Part shown: positions 50,384-60,000 of the stretch, in pieces
How positions within the stretch are numbered: position 1 is the stretch's first letter
Layout of the letters: the number at the start of each line of letters is the position of its first letter
Source of the DNA: Phytopseudomonas dryadis
Lineage (GTDB): Bacteria > Pseudomonadota > Gammaproteobacteria > Pseudomonadales > Pseudomonadaceae
NCBI RefSeq assembly: GCF_004327355.1
Contig: NZ_QJUM01000024.1
Coordinates: forward strand, 36,431-100,430
Length of the DNA: 64,000 nucleotides
Reading direction: 5' to 3'
Translations under genes and position numbers: made by a program
The notes under the pieces: generated by a model
The model's database searches: none
The model's input: only the letters and a program-made list of their open reading frames with translations
What the model was told of the DNA's origin: nothing

Positions 50384-51142
50384 TTACTGGTTTTCCGACT
50401 GCGGGGCGCTGCCACCCATGCTGCGGGTGGTGGCCGGCGCGTCGCTGGCCGACGCCTGGTCCGGCAGGGCGATACCTTCCTTGGCGGCGAACTCGGCCAG
50501 GGCCAGGTCGGCCAGGGCGTCCATTTCCGCTTCCTTGAGGTTGATCTCGCTCATGTCCATCGAATCGCGGGCCACACGGGCACGACCGGCGGCCTTGGTG
50601 CGCTCTTCCTCGACCATCTCGTGCAGGCGATTGAGGGTATCGCCCGAACCGCCGATGCTGCTCACCATGCCGGCGGCCATTTCGTTCATCTCGGCCATGG
50701 CGCTCTTCATGCGCATGTCGTTGAGCGCGCCCTTGAGCGACTCGATCTTGGCGCGGGCGGCGGCCACCGCCACTTCGCGGGCCTTGGTCAGGTTCTGGTA
50801 GGTCTCTTCGGCCTGGGCCAGCTGGCGGCGATTCTCTTCCAGCTCGCGGGCCAGGGTCTGCAGGCGCAGGGCGTTCTGCGCGGCGGCCGACTTGTTGCCG
50901 GCACGCAGGTGGGCGGTGGTCCGCGCATGCAGTTCACGCTCCTCGGCTTCCTGCTTGCGCACCTGGCTCATCAGGCGCTCGGCGAGGCCGGCGTGGGCGG
51001 CCAGGCCCTGGTTGAAGTTGGCGATCTGCTTGCGCAGGTTCTCCTGCTCCAGCTCCAGCAGCGCTTCAGGGTTCTTGCGTTCGAGGTCTTTGACGAACAG
51101 ACCGAACATGCCTTTGAAGATATTGGCCAGACGAGAAAACAT
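50384..51142 (-). CDS. PspA/IM30 (Vipp1)-family membrane-remodelling protein
   Basis: A 252-residue protein with the PspA layout. An amphipathic N-terminal helix (MFSRLANIFKGMFGLFVKDLE) binds membranes. Long coiled-coil helices follow (LLELEQENLRKQIANFNQGLAAHAGL, EERELHARTTAHLRAGNKSAAAQNALRLQTLARELEENRRQLAQAEETYQNL). A low-complexity Ala/Ser-rich tail closes the protein. PspA proteins form ESCRT-III-like rods that repair inner-membrane damage. RBS GGAAGGAG. No pspF or pspBC genes are nearby and I see no sigma-54 -24/-12 promoter upstream, so regulation differs from E. coli psp. Confidence 0.9.
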   Translation of the reverse strand: MFSRLANIFKGMFGLFVKDLERKNPEALLELEQENLRKQIANFNQGLAAHAGLAERLMSQVRKQEAEERELHARTTAHLRAGNKSAAAQNALRLQTLARELEENRRQLAQAEETYQNLTKAREVAVAAARAKIESLKGALNDMRMKSAMAEMNEMAAGMVSSIGGSGDTLNRLHEMVEEERTKAAGRARVARDSMDMSEINLKEAEMDALADLALAEFAAKEGIALPDQASASDAPATTRSMGGSAPQSENQ

Positions 51143-51432
51143 GACGACTCCTTCCTATGGGTACGCTCCATGTCACCGGCGCCAACGCCGACAGAGCCTC
51201 GGCATTTTTCGCGAGCGCGCCGACAGATGCAACCTCGATACGCGATAGTGCGAAGCAAACCGCTTAAAAGCAGCCGTAAACTACAAGCCGCAAGCTTCAG
51301 GCGACAAGCCAGAAGCAAAAGCCCGCTGGAGGAATCGGGCCACGCAGGTGCAACCCTCGGCCGAGCGGTTGCGCAAAGGCGCGAGCGGCCGGGGATGCGG
51401 TTGCAGGAAGGGCCGGGCCCCTCCCACAGCTC
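51143..51432. other. Intergenic region upstream of pspA operon
   Basis: It should contain the pspA operon promoter. It includes CTACAAGCCGCAAGCTTCAG (about 51282-51301), related in inverted form to sequence near 43490. No gene or RNA is recognised. Confidence 0.3.
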
Positions 51433-51482
51433 GTAGGATGGGTGAAACCCATCAATATGCCGATGGGTTTCACCCATCCTAC
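51433..51482. repeat. GTAGGATGGG-family palindromic element
   Basis: Two complementary 21-base arms (51433-51453 and 51462-51482), identical to the arms at 43419-43467, with an eight-base spacer. It sits between pspA and recD. Confidence 0.88.
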
Positions 51483-51584
51483 GTCCGCTCCCGCCTTATG
51501 GTTGCCAGCCCCCATCACGATTGCCCCGCTCGCCGTATCAGGCACATCTACCGCCCAGGCCGACACATGACCGTTGTCGCGCCC

Positions 51585-53423
51585 CTAGAACAGATCGAGC
51601 TGGCCGGGTGGGGCGACATCGGGCGTCGCCGGAATGGGTGCTGGTTCCGATGCCAGGCGTTCGGCCAGCCCGGCGGCGCGCTGGGCGCGGGTGTCGACGG
51701 CGTCGCTCAGGCGCGCCGGCAGGCCCCAGATCTCGACCCGCTGCCTGGCCCGGGTGATGCCGGTGTAGAACAGGCTGCGGGTCAGCAGCGGGCTGGGTTG
51801 CTCGGGCAGCACCAGCAGCACCTCGCTGAACTCCGAGCCCTGGCTCTTGTGCACGGTCATGGCGAAGGCGCTGTCGTGGCTGGGCAGGCGCGCCGGGGCG
51901 AAGGGACGAAAGCCCTGGACGTCGGCATCGGCGCTTTCGAAGAACACCCGCAGGCCGTGTTCGCTGGGCAGGCAGATGCCGATATCGCCGTTGAACAGGC
52001 CCAGGGCGTAATCGTTCTGGCGCACCATCACCGCCCGCCCGACGTACCAGCGCTCGCGGCTGGCCAGGCGCTGCTCGCGCTTGATGCGCGCTTCCAGCGC
52101 CTCGTTGAGCCCGGCAACGCCCCAGGCGCCTTCACGCTGGGCGGTGAGCACGCGAAAGTCGTTGAACGCGGCGAAGGCGGCGGCCGGATCGCCGCTACGG
52201 GCCGCCGCCAGGTAGGGCGCGTAGCCCTGCTGCAGACGCTCGTGCAGGGCCTGGGAAGCGGGCGCCTCGAACCAGGCCAGATCCTCGCGGCCCTCGCGCA
52301 GCAGGCGCAGGGTGCCAGCGGCATCGCCGCCGTTGATGCGCCGCGCCAGCTCACCGATGCCACTGTCGCCGGCGAAGCGGTGGCTATGGGTCAGCAGCAC
52401 GGCGGCGTCGCCCAGGGCCGAGGTCGGCGCCCGCACCGGCACCTGCTGGCCGGTGATGCGCTGCAGGTCGGCGGCGGCCCGGGCGTCGAAGCCACGGCCC
52501 TCGCAGAGCTCGGCGAACACCGCGCCGGCCTCCACCGCCGCCAGTTGATCCTTGTCGCCGAGCAGAATCAGCCGTGCCGAGGGCGGCAGGGCATCGACCA
52601 GCTTGGCCATCAGCGCCAGGTCGACCATCGAGGCTTCGTCGACCACCAGCACGTCCAGGGCCAGGGGATTGCCGGCATGGTGGCGCACCTGCGGGCTGTC
52701 GCCACGGCTGCCGAGCAGGCGATGCAGGGTGCTCGCCTCTTCCGGCAGGGCATCGCGGATGGCCGCCGCCACCGGCAGGCCGGCCTTGGCGTTGCGGATC
52801 GCCTCGGCCATCCGCGCGGCGGCCTTGCCGGTGGGCGCGGCCAGGCCGATGGCCAGGCGTTGCCCGGGGTTCTGCTCCAGCAGGGCGGCCAGCAGGCGCA
52901 CCACGGTGGTGGTCTTGCCGGTACCGGGGCCGCCGGAAATCACCGCCAGCTTGCGCCGCACCGCCTGGGCCGCGGCCAGCCGCTGCCAGTCCGGTTGCTG
53001 CTGGTTGAAGGCGAACAGCCGCGCCAGGCTCTCGCTCAGGCGCGCCTCGTCCACCGCCGGCAGATCGCGGGTACGGCCGAGCAGTTGTTCGGCCAGTTGC
53101 CGCTCATAGGCGTGATAGCGGGCCAGGTACAGCCGCTGGCCGTCGAGGATCAGCGGCGCGAAGACGCCCTCGCCGCCCACCAGCGGACTGTTCCGCAGGC
53201 GGCTCAACCAGTCGTCCAGGCCCGGCAGGCTGTAGGGGCTGTCCGCCCAGGGCCGCTGCCCGGCCAGCCGCGCCAGCGGCAGGCACACATCGCCGTTCTC
53301 CAGGGCGGCGCAGAGCAACGCCGCCGAGACCAGCACCAGCGGGTCGGCGTCGCCGTCCAGGCGTTTCAGGCTGTCGGCCAGGGCCCGTTCCAGCGGGCCC
53401 AGGGGCAGGTCGGCCAAGGTCAT
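51585..53423 (-). CDS. recD: Exodeoxyribonuclease V alpha subunit
   Basis: A 612-residue superfamily-1B helicase. Walker A is GGPGTGKTT (164-172). LVVDEASMVDLALMAKLV is the Walker B motif, and AFAMTVHKSQGSEF near the C-terminus is motif V/VI. In the RecBCD complex RecD is the faster 5'-3' motor and governs Chi-regulated nuclease action. It lies downstream of recB with 93 bases between, within which a palindromic element is inserted. The C-terminus is PPGQLDLF. Confidence 0.94.
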   Translation of the reverse strand: MTLADLPLGPLERALADSLKRLDGDADPLVLVSAALLCAALENGDVCLPLARLAGQRPWADSPYSLPGLDDWLSRLRNSPLVGGEGVFAPLILDGQRLYLARYHAYERQLAEQLLGRTRDLPAVDEARLSESLARLFAFNQQQPDWQRLAAAQAVRRKLAVISGGPGTGKTTTVVRLLAALLEQNPGQRLAIGLAAPTGKAAARMAEAIRNAKAGLPVAAAIRDALPEEASTLHRLLGSRGDSPQVRHHAGNPLALDVLVVDEASMVDLALMAKLVDALPPSARLILLGDKDQLAAVEAGAVFAELCEGRGFDARAAADLQRITGQQVPVRAPTSALGDAAVLLTHSHRFAGDSGIGELARRINGGDAAGTLRLLREGREDLAWFEAPASQALHERLQQGYAPYLAAARSGDPAAAFAAFNDFRVLTAQREGAWGVAGLNEALEARIKREQRLASRERWYVGRAVMVRQNDYALGLFNGDIGICLPSEHGLRVFFESADADVQGFRPFAPARLPSHDSAFAMTVHKSQGSEFSEVLLVLPEQPSPLLTRSLFYTGITRARQRVEIWGLPARLSDAVDTRAQRAAGLAERLASEPAPIPATPDVAPPGQLDLF

Positions 53424-53470
53424 GCTGTGCTCTCCCCTGGCAGACGCCGGGAACAGGCCAAGGCGTGGGC

Positions 53471-53520
53471 GTTGGATGGGTGCGACCCATCGGGCGGTCG
53501 ATGGGTTGCACCCATCCTAC
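53471..53520. repeat. GTAGGATGGG-family element variant overlapping the recB stop
   Basis: Arms 53471-53491 and 53500-53520 are near-complementary, with an internal change to GGGTGCGACCC and one mismatch near the end. On the recB strand the element begins GTAGGATGGG, and its TAG is the recB stop codon (53517-53519). Confidence 0.85.
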
Positions 53521-56500
53521 AACGCGCCATCGCCTGCCCCCCCGAACAGTTCGTCCAGCGCATCCAGCAGGCTGTCGGCGGGACGGGCGAAATACACCCC
53601 GGCGTCGGGCATGCCGCGCAGGAACAGGTAGTAGGCGCCACCCAGCTGGCTGCCGTCGAAATCGCTCAGGCGCTGGCGCAGGAAACGCCGCAGCGCCACC
53701 AGGTAGATCAGGTACTGCAGGTAGTAGTGTTCGCCGGCGAGGGCCTGCAGCAGGCGCTCGTCGCGGTAGTAGCCGGCATCCGGGCCGAGCCAGTTGGATT
53801 TGTAGTCGGCGATGTACCAGCGCCCCTGGTGCTCGAAGGTCAGGTCGATGAAGCCCTTGAGGAAGCCCTTGAGGTTGTCGAACTCCAGGCGCGCCGCCGC
53901 CTCGCGCATCGGCGCGGCGAGGCCATGGGCGGGATCGGCGAGTATGCCGCGCAGGCGCTGCACGTCGAGTCCGGCCACCGGGAAGGTGAAGCCCAGTTCC
54001 GGCAGCCGGCGCGCCGCGCTCAGGCTGGCCAGGGTCAGGCCCTGGCCGTCCAGGTCGGCGTGCAGCACCTGCTCCAGTTGCGCCAGCGCCAGGTCGCGCC
54101 ATTCGCTGCCGATGCCATGGCCGGTCAGGGCCGGCTCGACCAGTTCGGCCAGCGGCGCCTTGTCCCGCGCCCAGTCCTCGAGGATCGCGTGCAGGCAGGT
54201 ACCGGCGCGGGCGCCGCGGGGGAAGGCGAAGAAGCCGGTGCCCGGCTCGCTGGCATCGGGCATGACCAGGCTGTCGCGATCCGGCGCCTCCTGGTGCAGG
54301 CCCGCGGCCAGCCCGGAAAAGCTGCCGATGCGCCAGGCGCTGTACAGCGCGCGCTCCAGCCGGGACAGCTGCCGCGGAGCCGGCGCGCGCTGTTCGCCAG
54401 CGGCGCTGGCCTCGTCCTCGCGCAGCGCCTGCAGCACGATATTGCCCTGGCTGCGCGCCGCCAGCGCCTCGACCTCGGCGCGCAGGCCGGCCGGGTCGAG
54501 CTGTTGCAGGTGCGCGGCGAGTTCCGCCAGGGCGTCCTCCCCCGGCAATTGCTCGCGGCCGTGCAGCAGCCAGGCCAGCGCGCTGCTGTGCAGGCCGCTT
54601 TCGCCCAGGCTGCCGTCCTTGCGCGGCTTGCAGTCCACCGGCCCCCAGTGCAGCCACAGGCGGTCGCGGGCGCGGGTCAGGGCCACGTAGGTCAGGCGCA
54701 AGCGCTCGGCGAAACGCTCGTGGCGGGCGCGCTCGCGGTGCAGGTCGAAGCGCTCACCGCCGAGGTCGAGCAAGGGCGTGCCGTCATCGGCATGGCAGGT
54801 GATGTCTTCCTGCTGGCGCAGCAGCGAGCCGTCCCACAGGTAGGGACAGAACACCAGCGGGTATTCCAGGCCCTTGGCGGTATGGATGGTGACGATCTGC
54901 ACCCGCTCGGCATCGCTTTCCAGGCGCAGCAGCGCGTCTTCGCCATGGCTCTCGGCGCCGCGCTGGGCATCGAACCAGGTCAGCAGTTGCTCGAGCCCCG
55001 GACGCAGCAGGCTCTCGCTCTGCAGCAGTTCGGCCAGGTGCAGCAGGTTGGTCAGGCGCCGCTCGCCATCGATCAGCGCCAGCAGGCGCGGCGCCACCTG
55101 TTGTTCGTCCAGCCAGGCGCGGAAGGCGCGCATGAAACCGCGCTGTTGCCACAGCTGGTGGTAACGCTCGGCCGCCTCCCGCTCTTCGTCCCAGGCCCGG
55201 GCGTCGTCCTGGCAGGCGGCCAGCACCGCCGCGCTGCGCCCCAGCAGACGGCTGGCCAGGGCATGGCGCAAGGCGCCTTCGCGACCGGGTTCGGCGTAGG
55301 CGGCGAGCACGGCAGCGAGCTCGGCAGCCTCCTCGCTGTGCCAGACGTTTTCCTTGCCGCGGCGCACGCTGGGCACGCCACGGGCGGCCAGCTCGGCGGC
55401 CACCTCGGCGGCCTGGCGGTGGCTGGCCACCAGCACGGCGATATCGCCGCCCTTGAGCGGGGTGCGCGTGCCCTGGGCGTCGAAATAGGCCAGGCCCCGG
55501 GCGCTGGCGGCGAGCAGCGCGGCGATGCGCCGGGCGCTGTCGCGGGCGGCCAGGACACCGGCCGCGCCCTTGCCCAGGTGCTCGTCGGCCAGCCACACCA
55601 GGGCCAGCGGCGCCTCCACCTCGCCGGCCTGGGGCGGCAGCACCAGTTGCCCGCGCGGGCGTGGGCTGGCCGCCACCGGCGGATAGTCGAGGCCGCGCTC
55701 GGCGAAGGGCCTGGGCCGCTCGAACAACTGGTTGAGGGCGGCGATCAGCTCGGCGCTGGAACGATGGTTGACGGCCAGGCTGTACTGTCGCGCCGCTTCG
55801 GCGCGCGCGCTCATGTAGGTGGCCAGGTCGGCGCCACGGAAGGCATAGATGGCCTGCTTGGGATCGCCGACGAAACACAGGTCGCCGCCCTCCTGGTAGA
55901 TGCGCCGGAACACCTGGTACTGCACCGGATCGGTGTCCTGGAACTCGTCGATCAGGGCCACCGGGTATTGCTCGCGCAGGCGGCTCGCCAGGTGCTCGCC
56001 GCCTTCGGCGTACAGCGCCTGGCGCAGACTGTTGAGCAGGTCGTCGAAGGCCAGCAGGCGCTGCGCGGCCTTGCGCTGCGGCAACTGCGCATCGAGCTGG
56101 CCGATCAGGCGTACCTGCAGGTCGACCAGGCGTTGCTCGGCCTCGGGCAGCGATGCGTCGAGGGCCTCGCACAGCGCCTGCAGCTCATCGGCCAGGGCGC
56201 TTGGCGGCACCTGGCGATCCTTCTTGCAGGCCTTGGCCAGGCCCTCGCGCGCCAGCCGCCGGGGCGCCTCGGTCTTGCCGAACAGGCCGGCGATATCGCT
56301 GAAGTAGCTGTCCAGTTCGATGCGCCACAGCGCCAGCTTGGCCGGGTCGCACATGTTGCTCTTGAAGCCGTCGAAGGCCCGCAGCGCCTCGACCCAGGCC
56401 GCGCCGTCGGCCTGCCAGCGCTCGCGGGCCCGCCGCCAGGCACCGCGCAGCGCATCGAGCCCGGCAGGCGCGGCCGGCTGCGGCTCGATGCGCAGGTAGG

Positions 56501-57077
56501 GCTTGCCCAGGTGGTTGCGCAGGCGCTGGCGCAGGCTCTGCGGGGTGACCTTGCGCTGCACCAGGAAGGCCGCCCACTCCGGTTCGGCCGTGGCCAGTTC
56601 GTGGCGCCAGAGGTCGGCGAGCAAGGCGTCGATCAGCTCGCGGTCGTCGTGGGTCAGCTCGTTGTCGAAGTCGCCGCCGGCTTCGAAGGCGGCATCCTGC
56701 AGGGCGCGCTGGCAGAAGCCGTGAATGGTGAAGATCGCCGCTTCGTCGAAGCCGTGCACGGCCAGCAGCAGACGCCGGTGGCTGGCCGCGTCCGGGTACT
56801 GGGCGTGCAGGCGGTTGAGCAGCTCGTCGCTGCCCGGCCCGTGCTCGTAGACCGCCAGCAGCTCGGCCAGCCGGCGGCGGATGCGCTCGCGCAGCTCGGC
56901 CGTGGCGGCCGTGGTGAAGGTGACCACCAGGATGTGCGCCACCGACAGGCGCTTTTCCAGCAGCAGGCGGGCGTAGAGTGCGGTCAGCGTCCAGGTCTTG
57001 CCGGTACCGGCACTGGCCTCGATCAGCGAGCGACCGCTGAAGCTGTCCCGCAGCAGATCCAGGGGCGCGTCGTTCAT
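53517..57077 (-). CDS. recB: Exodeoxyribonuclease V beta subunit
   Basis: A 1186-residue UvrD-like helicase-nuclease, starting at ATG 57077 which overlaps the recC stop (ATGA); the frame is open to 57827 but that part is recC shadow. Walker A is EASAGTGKTWTL (20-31). VALIDEFQDTDPVQYQ is Walker B, and QIVTIHTAKGLEYPLVF is motif V. The C-terminal nuclease carries FIDLTFEHQGRWYIADYKSNWLG, the RecB Mg2+-binding DYKSN motif. It is the 3'-5' motor and sole nuclease of RecBCD, acting in double-strand-break repair and degradation of linear DNA. Confidence 0.95.
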   Translation of the reverse strand: MNDAPLDLLRDSFSGRSLIEASAGTGKTWTLTALYARLLLEKRLSVAHILVVTFTTAATAELRERIRRRLAELLAVYEHGPGSDELLNRLHAQYPDAASHRRLLLAVHGFDEAAIFTIHGFCQRALQDAAFEAGGDFDNELTHDDRELIDALLADLWRHELATAEPEWAAFLVQRKVTPQSLRQRLRNHLGKPYLRIEPQPAAPAGLDALRGAWRRARERWQADGAAWVEALRAFDGFKSNMCDPAKLALWRIELDSYFSDIAGLFGKTEAPRRLAREGLAKACKKDRQVPPSALADELQALCEALDASLPEAEQRLVDLQVRLIGQLDAQLPQRKAAQRLLAFDDLLNSLRQALYAEGGEHLASRLREQYPVALIDEFQDTDPVQYQVFRRIYQEGGDLCFVGDPKQAIYAFRGADLATYMSARAEAARQYSLAVNHRSSAELIAALNQLFERPRPFAERGLDYPPVAASPRPRGQLVLPPQAGEVEAPLALVWLADEHLGKGAAGVLAARDSARRIAALLAASARGLAYFDAQGTRTPLKGGDIAVLVASHRQAAEVAAELAARGVPSVRRGKENVWHSEEAAELAAVLAAYAEPGREGALRHALASRLLGRSAAVLAACQDDARAWDEEREAAERYHQLWQQRGFMRAFRAWLDEQQVAPRLLALIDGERRLTNLLHLAELLQSESLLRPGLEQLLTWFDAQRGAESHGEDALLRLESDAERVQIVTIHTAKGLEYPLVFCPYLWDGSLLRQQEDITCHADDGTPLLDLGGERFDLHRERARHERFAERLRLTYVALTRARDRLWLHWGPVDCKPRKDGSLGESGLHSSALAWLLHGREQLPGEDALAELAAHLQQLDPAGLRAEVEALAARSQGNIVLQALREDEASAAGEQRAPAPRQLSRLERALYSAWRIGSFSGLAAGLHQEAPDRDSLVMPDASEPGTGFFAFPRGARAGTCLHAILEDWARDKAPLAELVEPALTGHGIGSEWRDLALAQLEQVLHADLDGQGLTLASLSAARRLPELGFTFPVAGLDVQRLRGILADPAHGLAAPMREAAARLEFDNLKGFLKGFIDLTFEHQGRWYIADYKSNWLGPDAGYYRDERLLQALAGEHYYLQYLIYLVALRRFLRQRLSDFDGSQLGGAYYLFLRGMPDAGVYFARPADSLLDALDELFGGAGDGAL

Positions 57078-60000
57078 GCGTCCTCCTCGGCGCTGCCCTG
57101 CAGGGCGTCCAGCGCCGGGCCATAGAGCTGCTCGGCCAGCGCCTCGAAGCGCGCGTCCAGCGGATCGCGGTCGCGAAAGGCCAGGGCGTTCCACGGGTCC
57201 TGCCCCTCGCCGCTCATGAAGTCGTTGCCCTGCCACATCACCCGCGCCTCGGCGCGGGCGGCGTCGATGGGCGCCTTGCGCCCGGGGTGGCGCCATTTCC
57301 TGGCGAAGCCATAGCTGCACCTGGCCAGCACCGGCAGCGGCTCGCAGAGCGCGCTGCGGTAGGCCTCCAGCCAGGGCTGCAGCAGCGCCCGGGGGTCGTC
57401 CAGCGGGCCCAGGCGCCACTCGCTCTTCGGTGACAGCAGGCGGCTGTCGCGGTGGATGCCCGGGGTGGCGCAGCAGTTGAGCAGCAGGTGACGCAGCCAG
57501 AACGGCGCCAGTTCCCAGGCGCCCAGGTCGCGCAGGCGGTAGTCGAACAGCCCGGCGCCGCTGACGCCATCCAGCCAGCCATGGATGCGCACGCCGGCCA
57601 GCTCGATGTCCACGGCCAGTGGCTGCGCGACATCCCCGGGGCGCTCGGCGAACAGGGTCGGGGCGAAGGCCCGGATCGGCCCGCGGATCTGCCCCCAGTG
57701 CGCCTGCCCCAGCTCGCCCACCGGCAGCCAGCCGGAAGCGGCGGCCACGGCGCGCTCCTGGGTCTCGCTCCAGCCCTGCTCGATGGCTTGCAGGGCGAGC
57801 TGGCGCAGCCCGTGCTGGCTGCTCCACTCGACGCTGAAGGGTTCGTCGCCGGCCAGGGCCTCTTCGCCCTGGGCCAGGCGCAGACCGAGGCGCTGCTCGA
57901 GGAGGAAACGCGCCGGGTGCTTGAAACAGTGGATCAACTGCCCCGGCTCCAGGGTCAGCCAGTCGTCGTCCGGCGCCGCCAGCGGGCTGGCGAACGGCGC
58001 CGGCTGGGCGAAGGGTTGGCTGAGACGCTCGGCGGCCTGGAACCAGGAGACCGAGAAGCCGGCCCGCTGGGCGCCGGCGAAGTTGCCGGGGGCGAAGGGC
58101 TGCAGGGGGTGCTGCACGGTGATGCGCTGGCTCGCCGTGGCACCCTCCTCGTCGCCCTCGGTACGGGCGGTGAGGTCGATGACGTCGAGCAGTTCGCTGA
58201 CCAGCACCGAGGGCGGCAGCTCGGCGTTGCTGCGCGGGTCGCGGCCGACGTAGCTCAGGTACAGGCCGCTGCGCGCCGAGAGCAGGGTCTCCAGCAGCAG
58301 GTAGCGGTCGTCCAGGCGCCGCGCCCGGTCGCCGCGCCGCGGGTGCTGGCCGATCAGGTCGAAACCGGCCACCGGGGTGCGTCGCGGCAATGCGCCGTCA
58401 TCCAGGCCGAGCAGGCACACCTGGCGGAACGGCAGGCTGCGCATCGGCACCATGGTGCAGAAGGTCACCGCGCCGGTGAGAAAGCCCGAGGCGCCGCCGC
58501 CCTGCTCCAGTGCCGAGGTCAGTTGCTGGCGGATCAGCGCCAGTTCCAGGGGCCGTTCGATGCCCGCCGCCTGGGCCTGCTCCTGCAGCGCGGCGCAGGC
58601 CCGCGACAGCAGCAACAGGGTGTCGCCGGCCTCGCGCTCGTCGAACAGGTTGTCGATCAGCGCCAGCAGGGTGCCGGACCAGGCCGCCAGGCTGCGCGGG
58701 CGCTGCAGTTGCTGGGCCAGGGTCGCCAGCCGTTCGACGAAGGCCGACAGCCGGCCGAGCAGTTGCGCCCGTCCGCCTTCCAGGGCATCCAGCGGCCAGA
58801 TCGACTCCAGCAGCGGTGGCCTGGCGCCGGCCAGTTGCGGCGGCGCGGCGAACCCCAGCAGCAGGCGGTCGAGGCCCTGGCGCCAGGTGAACGCGGCATC
58901 GGCGGGCAGCTCCAGCTGGCGCCGGTGTTCGGCGTCGCGGCCCCAGCGCACGCCGGCCTCGCGCAGCCAGTCGCGCAGCAGCGGCAGGTCTTCGGCTTCG
59001 ATGCCGGCGCGCCGGGCAAGCGCCGGCTGTTCCAGCCAGGCGAGCACGTCTTCGCCGGTGAAACGGCTGTCCGGCAGGGCGAGCAGGCCGAGAAAGGCGT
59101 CGATCAGCGGCAGTTCGGCACGCAGGCTGCGATCGGCCAGGCTGAAGGGAATGAGTGGGACGGCCATCCGTGGGACGGCCGTCCGCGGCCCGACCCGCGA
59201 AGCGGCGAACACCGCCTCGATATAGGGGGCATAACGCTCGATGTCCGGGGTCAGCACCACCACCTGGTCGGGGCTCAGGCTCGGGTCGGCCTGGAAGCGG
59301 GCGAGCAACTGGTCGTGGAGGATTTCCACCTCGCGCAGCGGCGAATGGGCAATGTGCAGCTCCAGGGAGCGGTCGTCCGGGCGCAGCACCAGGCGCTCGT
59401 CGGCGTGCCGGGTGCGCAGGCGCAGGATATCGTTCTGCAGGGCCTGCAGCAGGCTGCCGTCGCGCAGCTCGGCATCCTCGGCATACAGGCCGAACTCCTG
59501 GCCGCCCTCTTCGGCGGTCAGGGCGAACAGGGCGTCGAAGAAATCCCGGCCCTGCTTGCCCAGGCTGGCGAGCAGCGGGTGGCCGACGTCCAGGTACCAG
59601 TCGTCCGGCGCGGGCTCGCCCGCGGCGTCCTCGGCGGGGCGCAGGCCGTCGCGGGCCAGCTCGCGAATGTCGCGGATCTCGCCCCAGGCCTCGCGGCAGG
59701 GGTTGAGGGCGAAGATCACCACCTCGGTGTGCCGGGCCAGCCCCTGCAAGACCCGCAGGTGGTGCGGCGGCAGGCTGCTGATGCCGAACACCAGCAGGCG
59801 CTCGGGCAGGCCGTCGATGGCGTCGTCCCGATACAGCCGCTGCAGCAGGTCTTCGAGCAGGCGCGCGCGGTGCGGGTGGCCGTCCCGGGTCAGTTCGCGC
59901 CAGAGCAGCGCCTGCCAGGCTTCGTCCGGCCCCAGGCCGAGCAGGGTCTGGTTTTCCCAGGCGGCCAGCCAGTCGTCGCGATAGAGCAGGTACTGGTCGA

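Noticed and set aside
50384..51260. Sigma-54 promoter and psp-type regulation of pspA
   Set aside because: No TGGCAC-N5-TTGCA-like -24/-12 element and no pspF, pspB or pspC genes are visible.
51348..57125. A 1925-codon open frame on the plus strand across recD, the gap and recB
   Set aside because: It is antisense to two fully recognisable genes, low-complexity (Gln/Gly/Arg-rich) and shows no family motifs. Long antisense frames are a by-product of high-GC codon usage.
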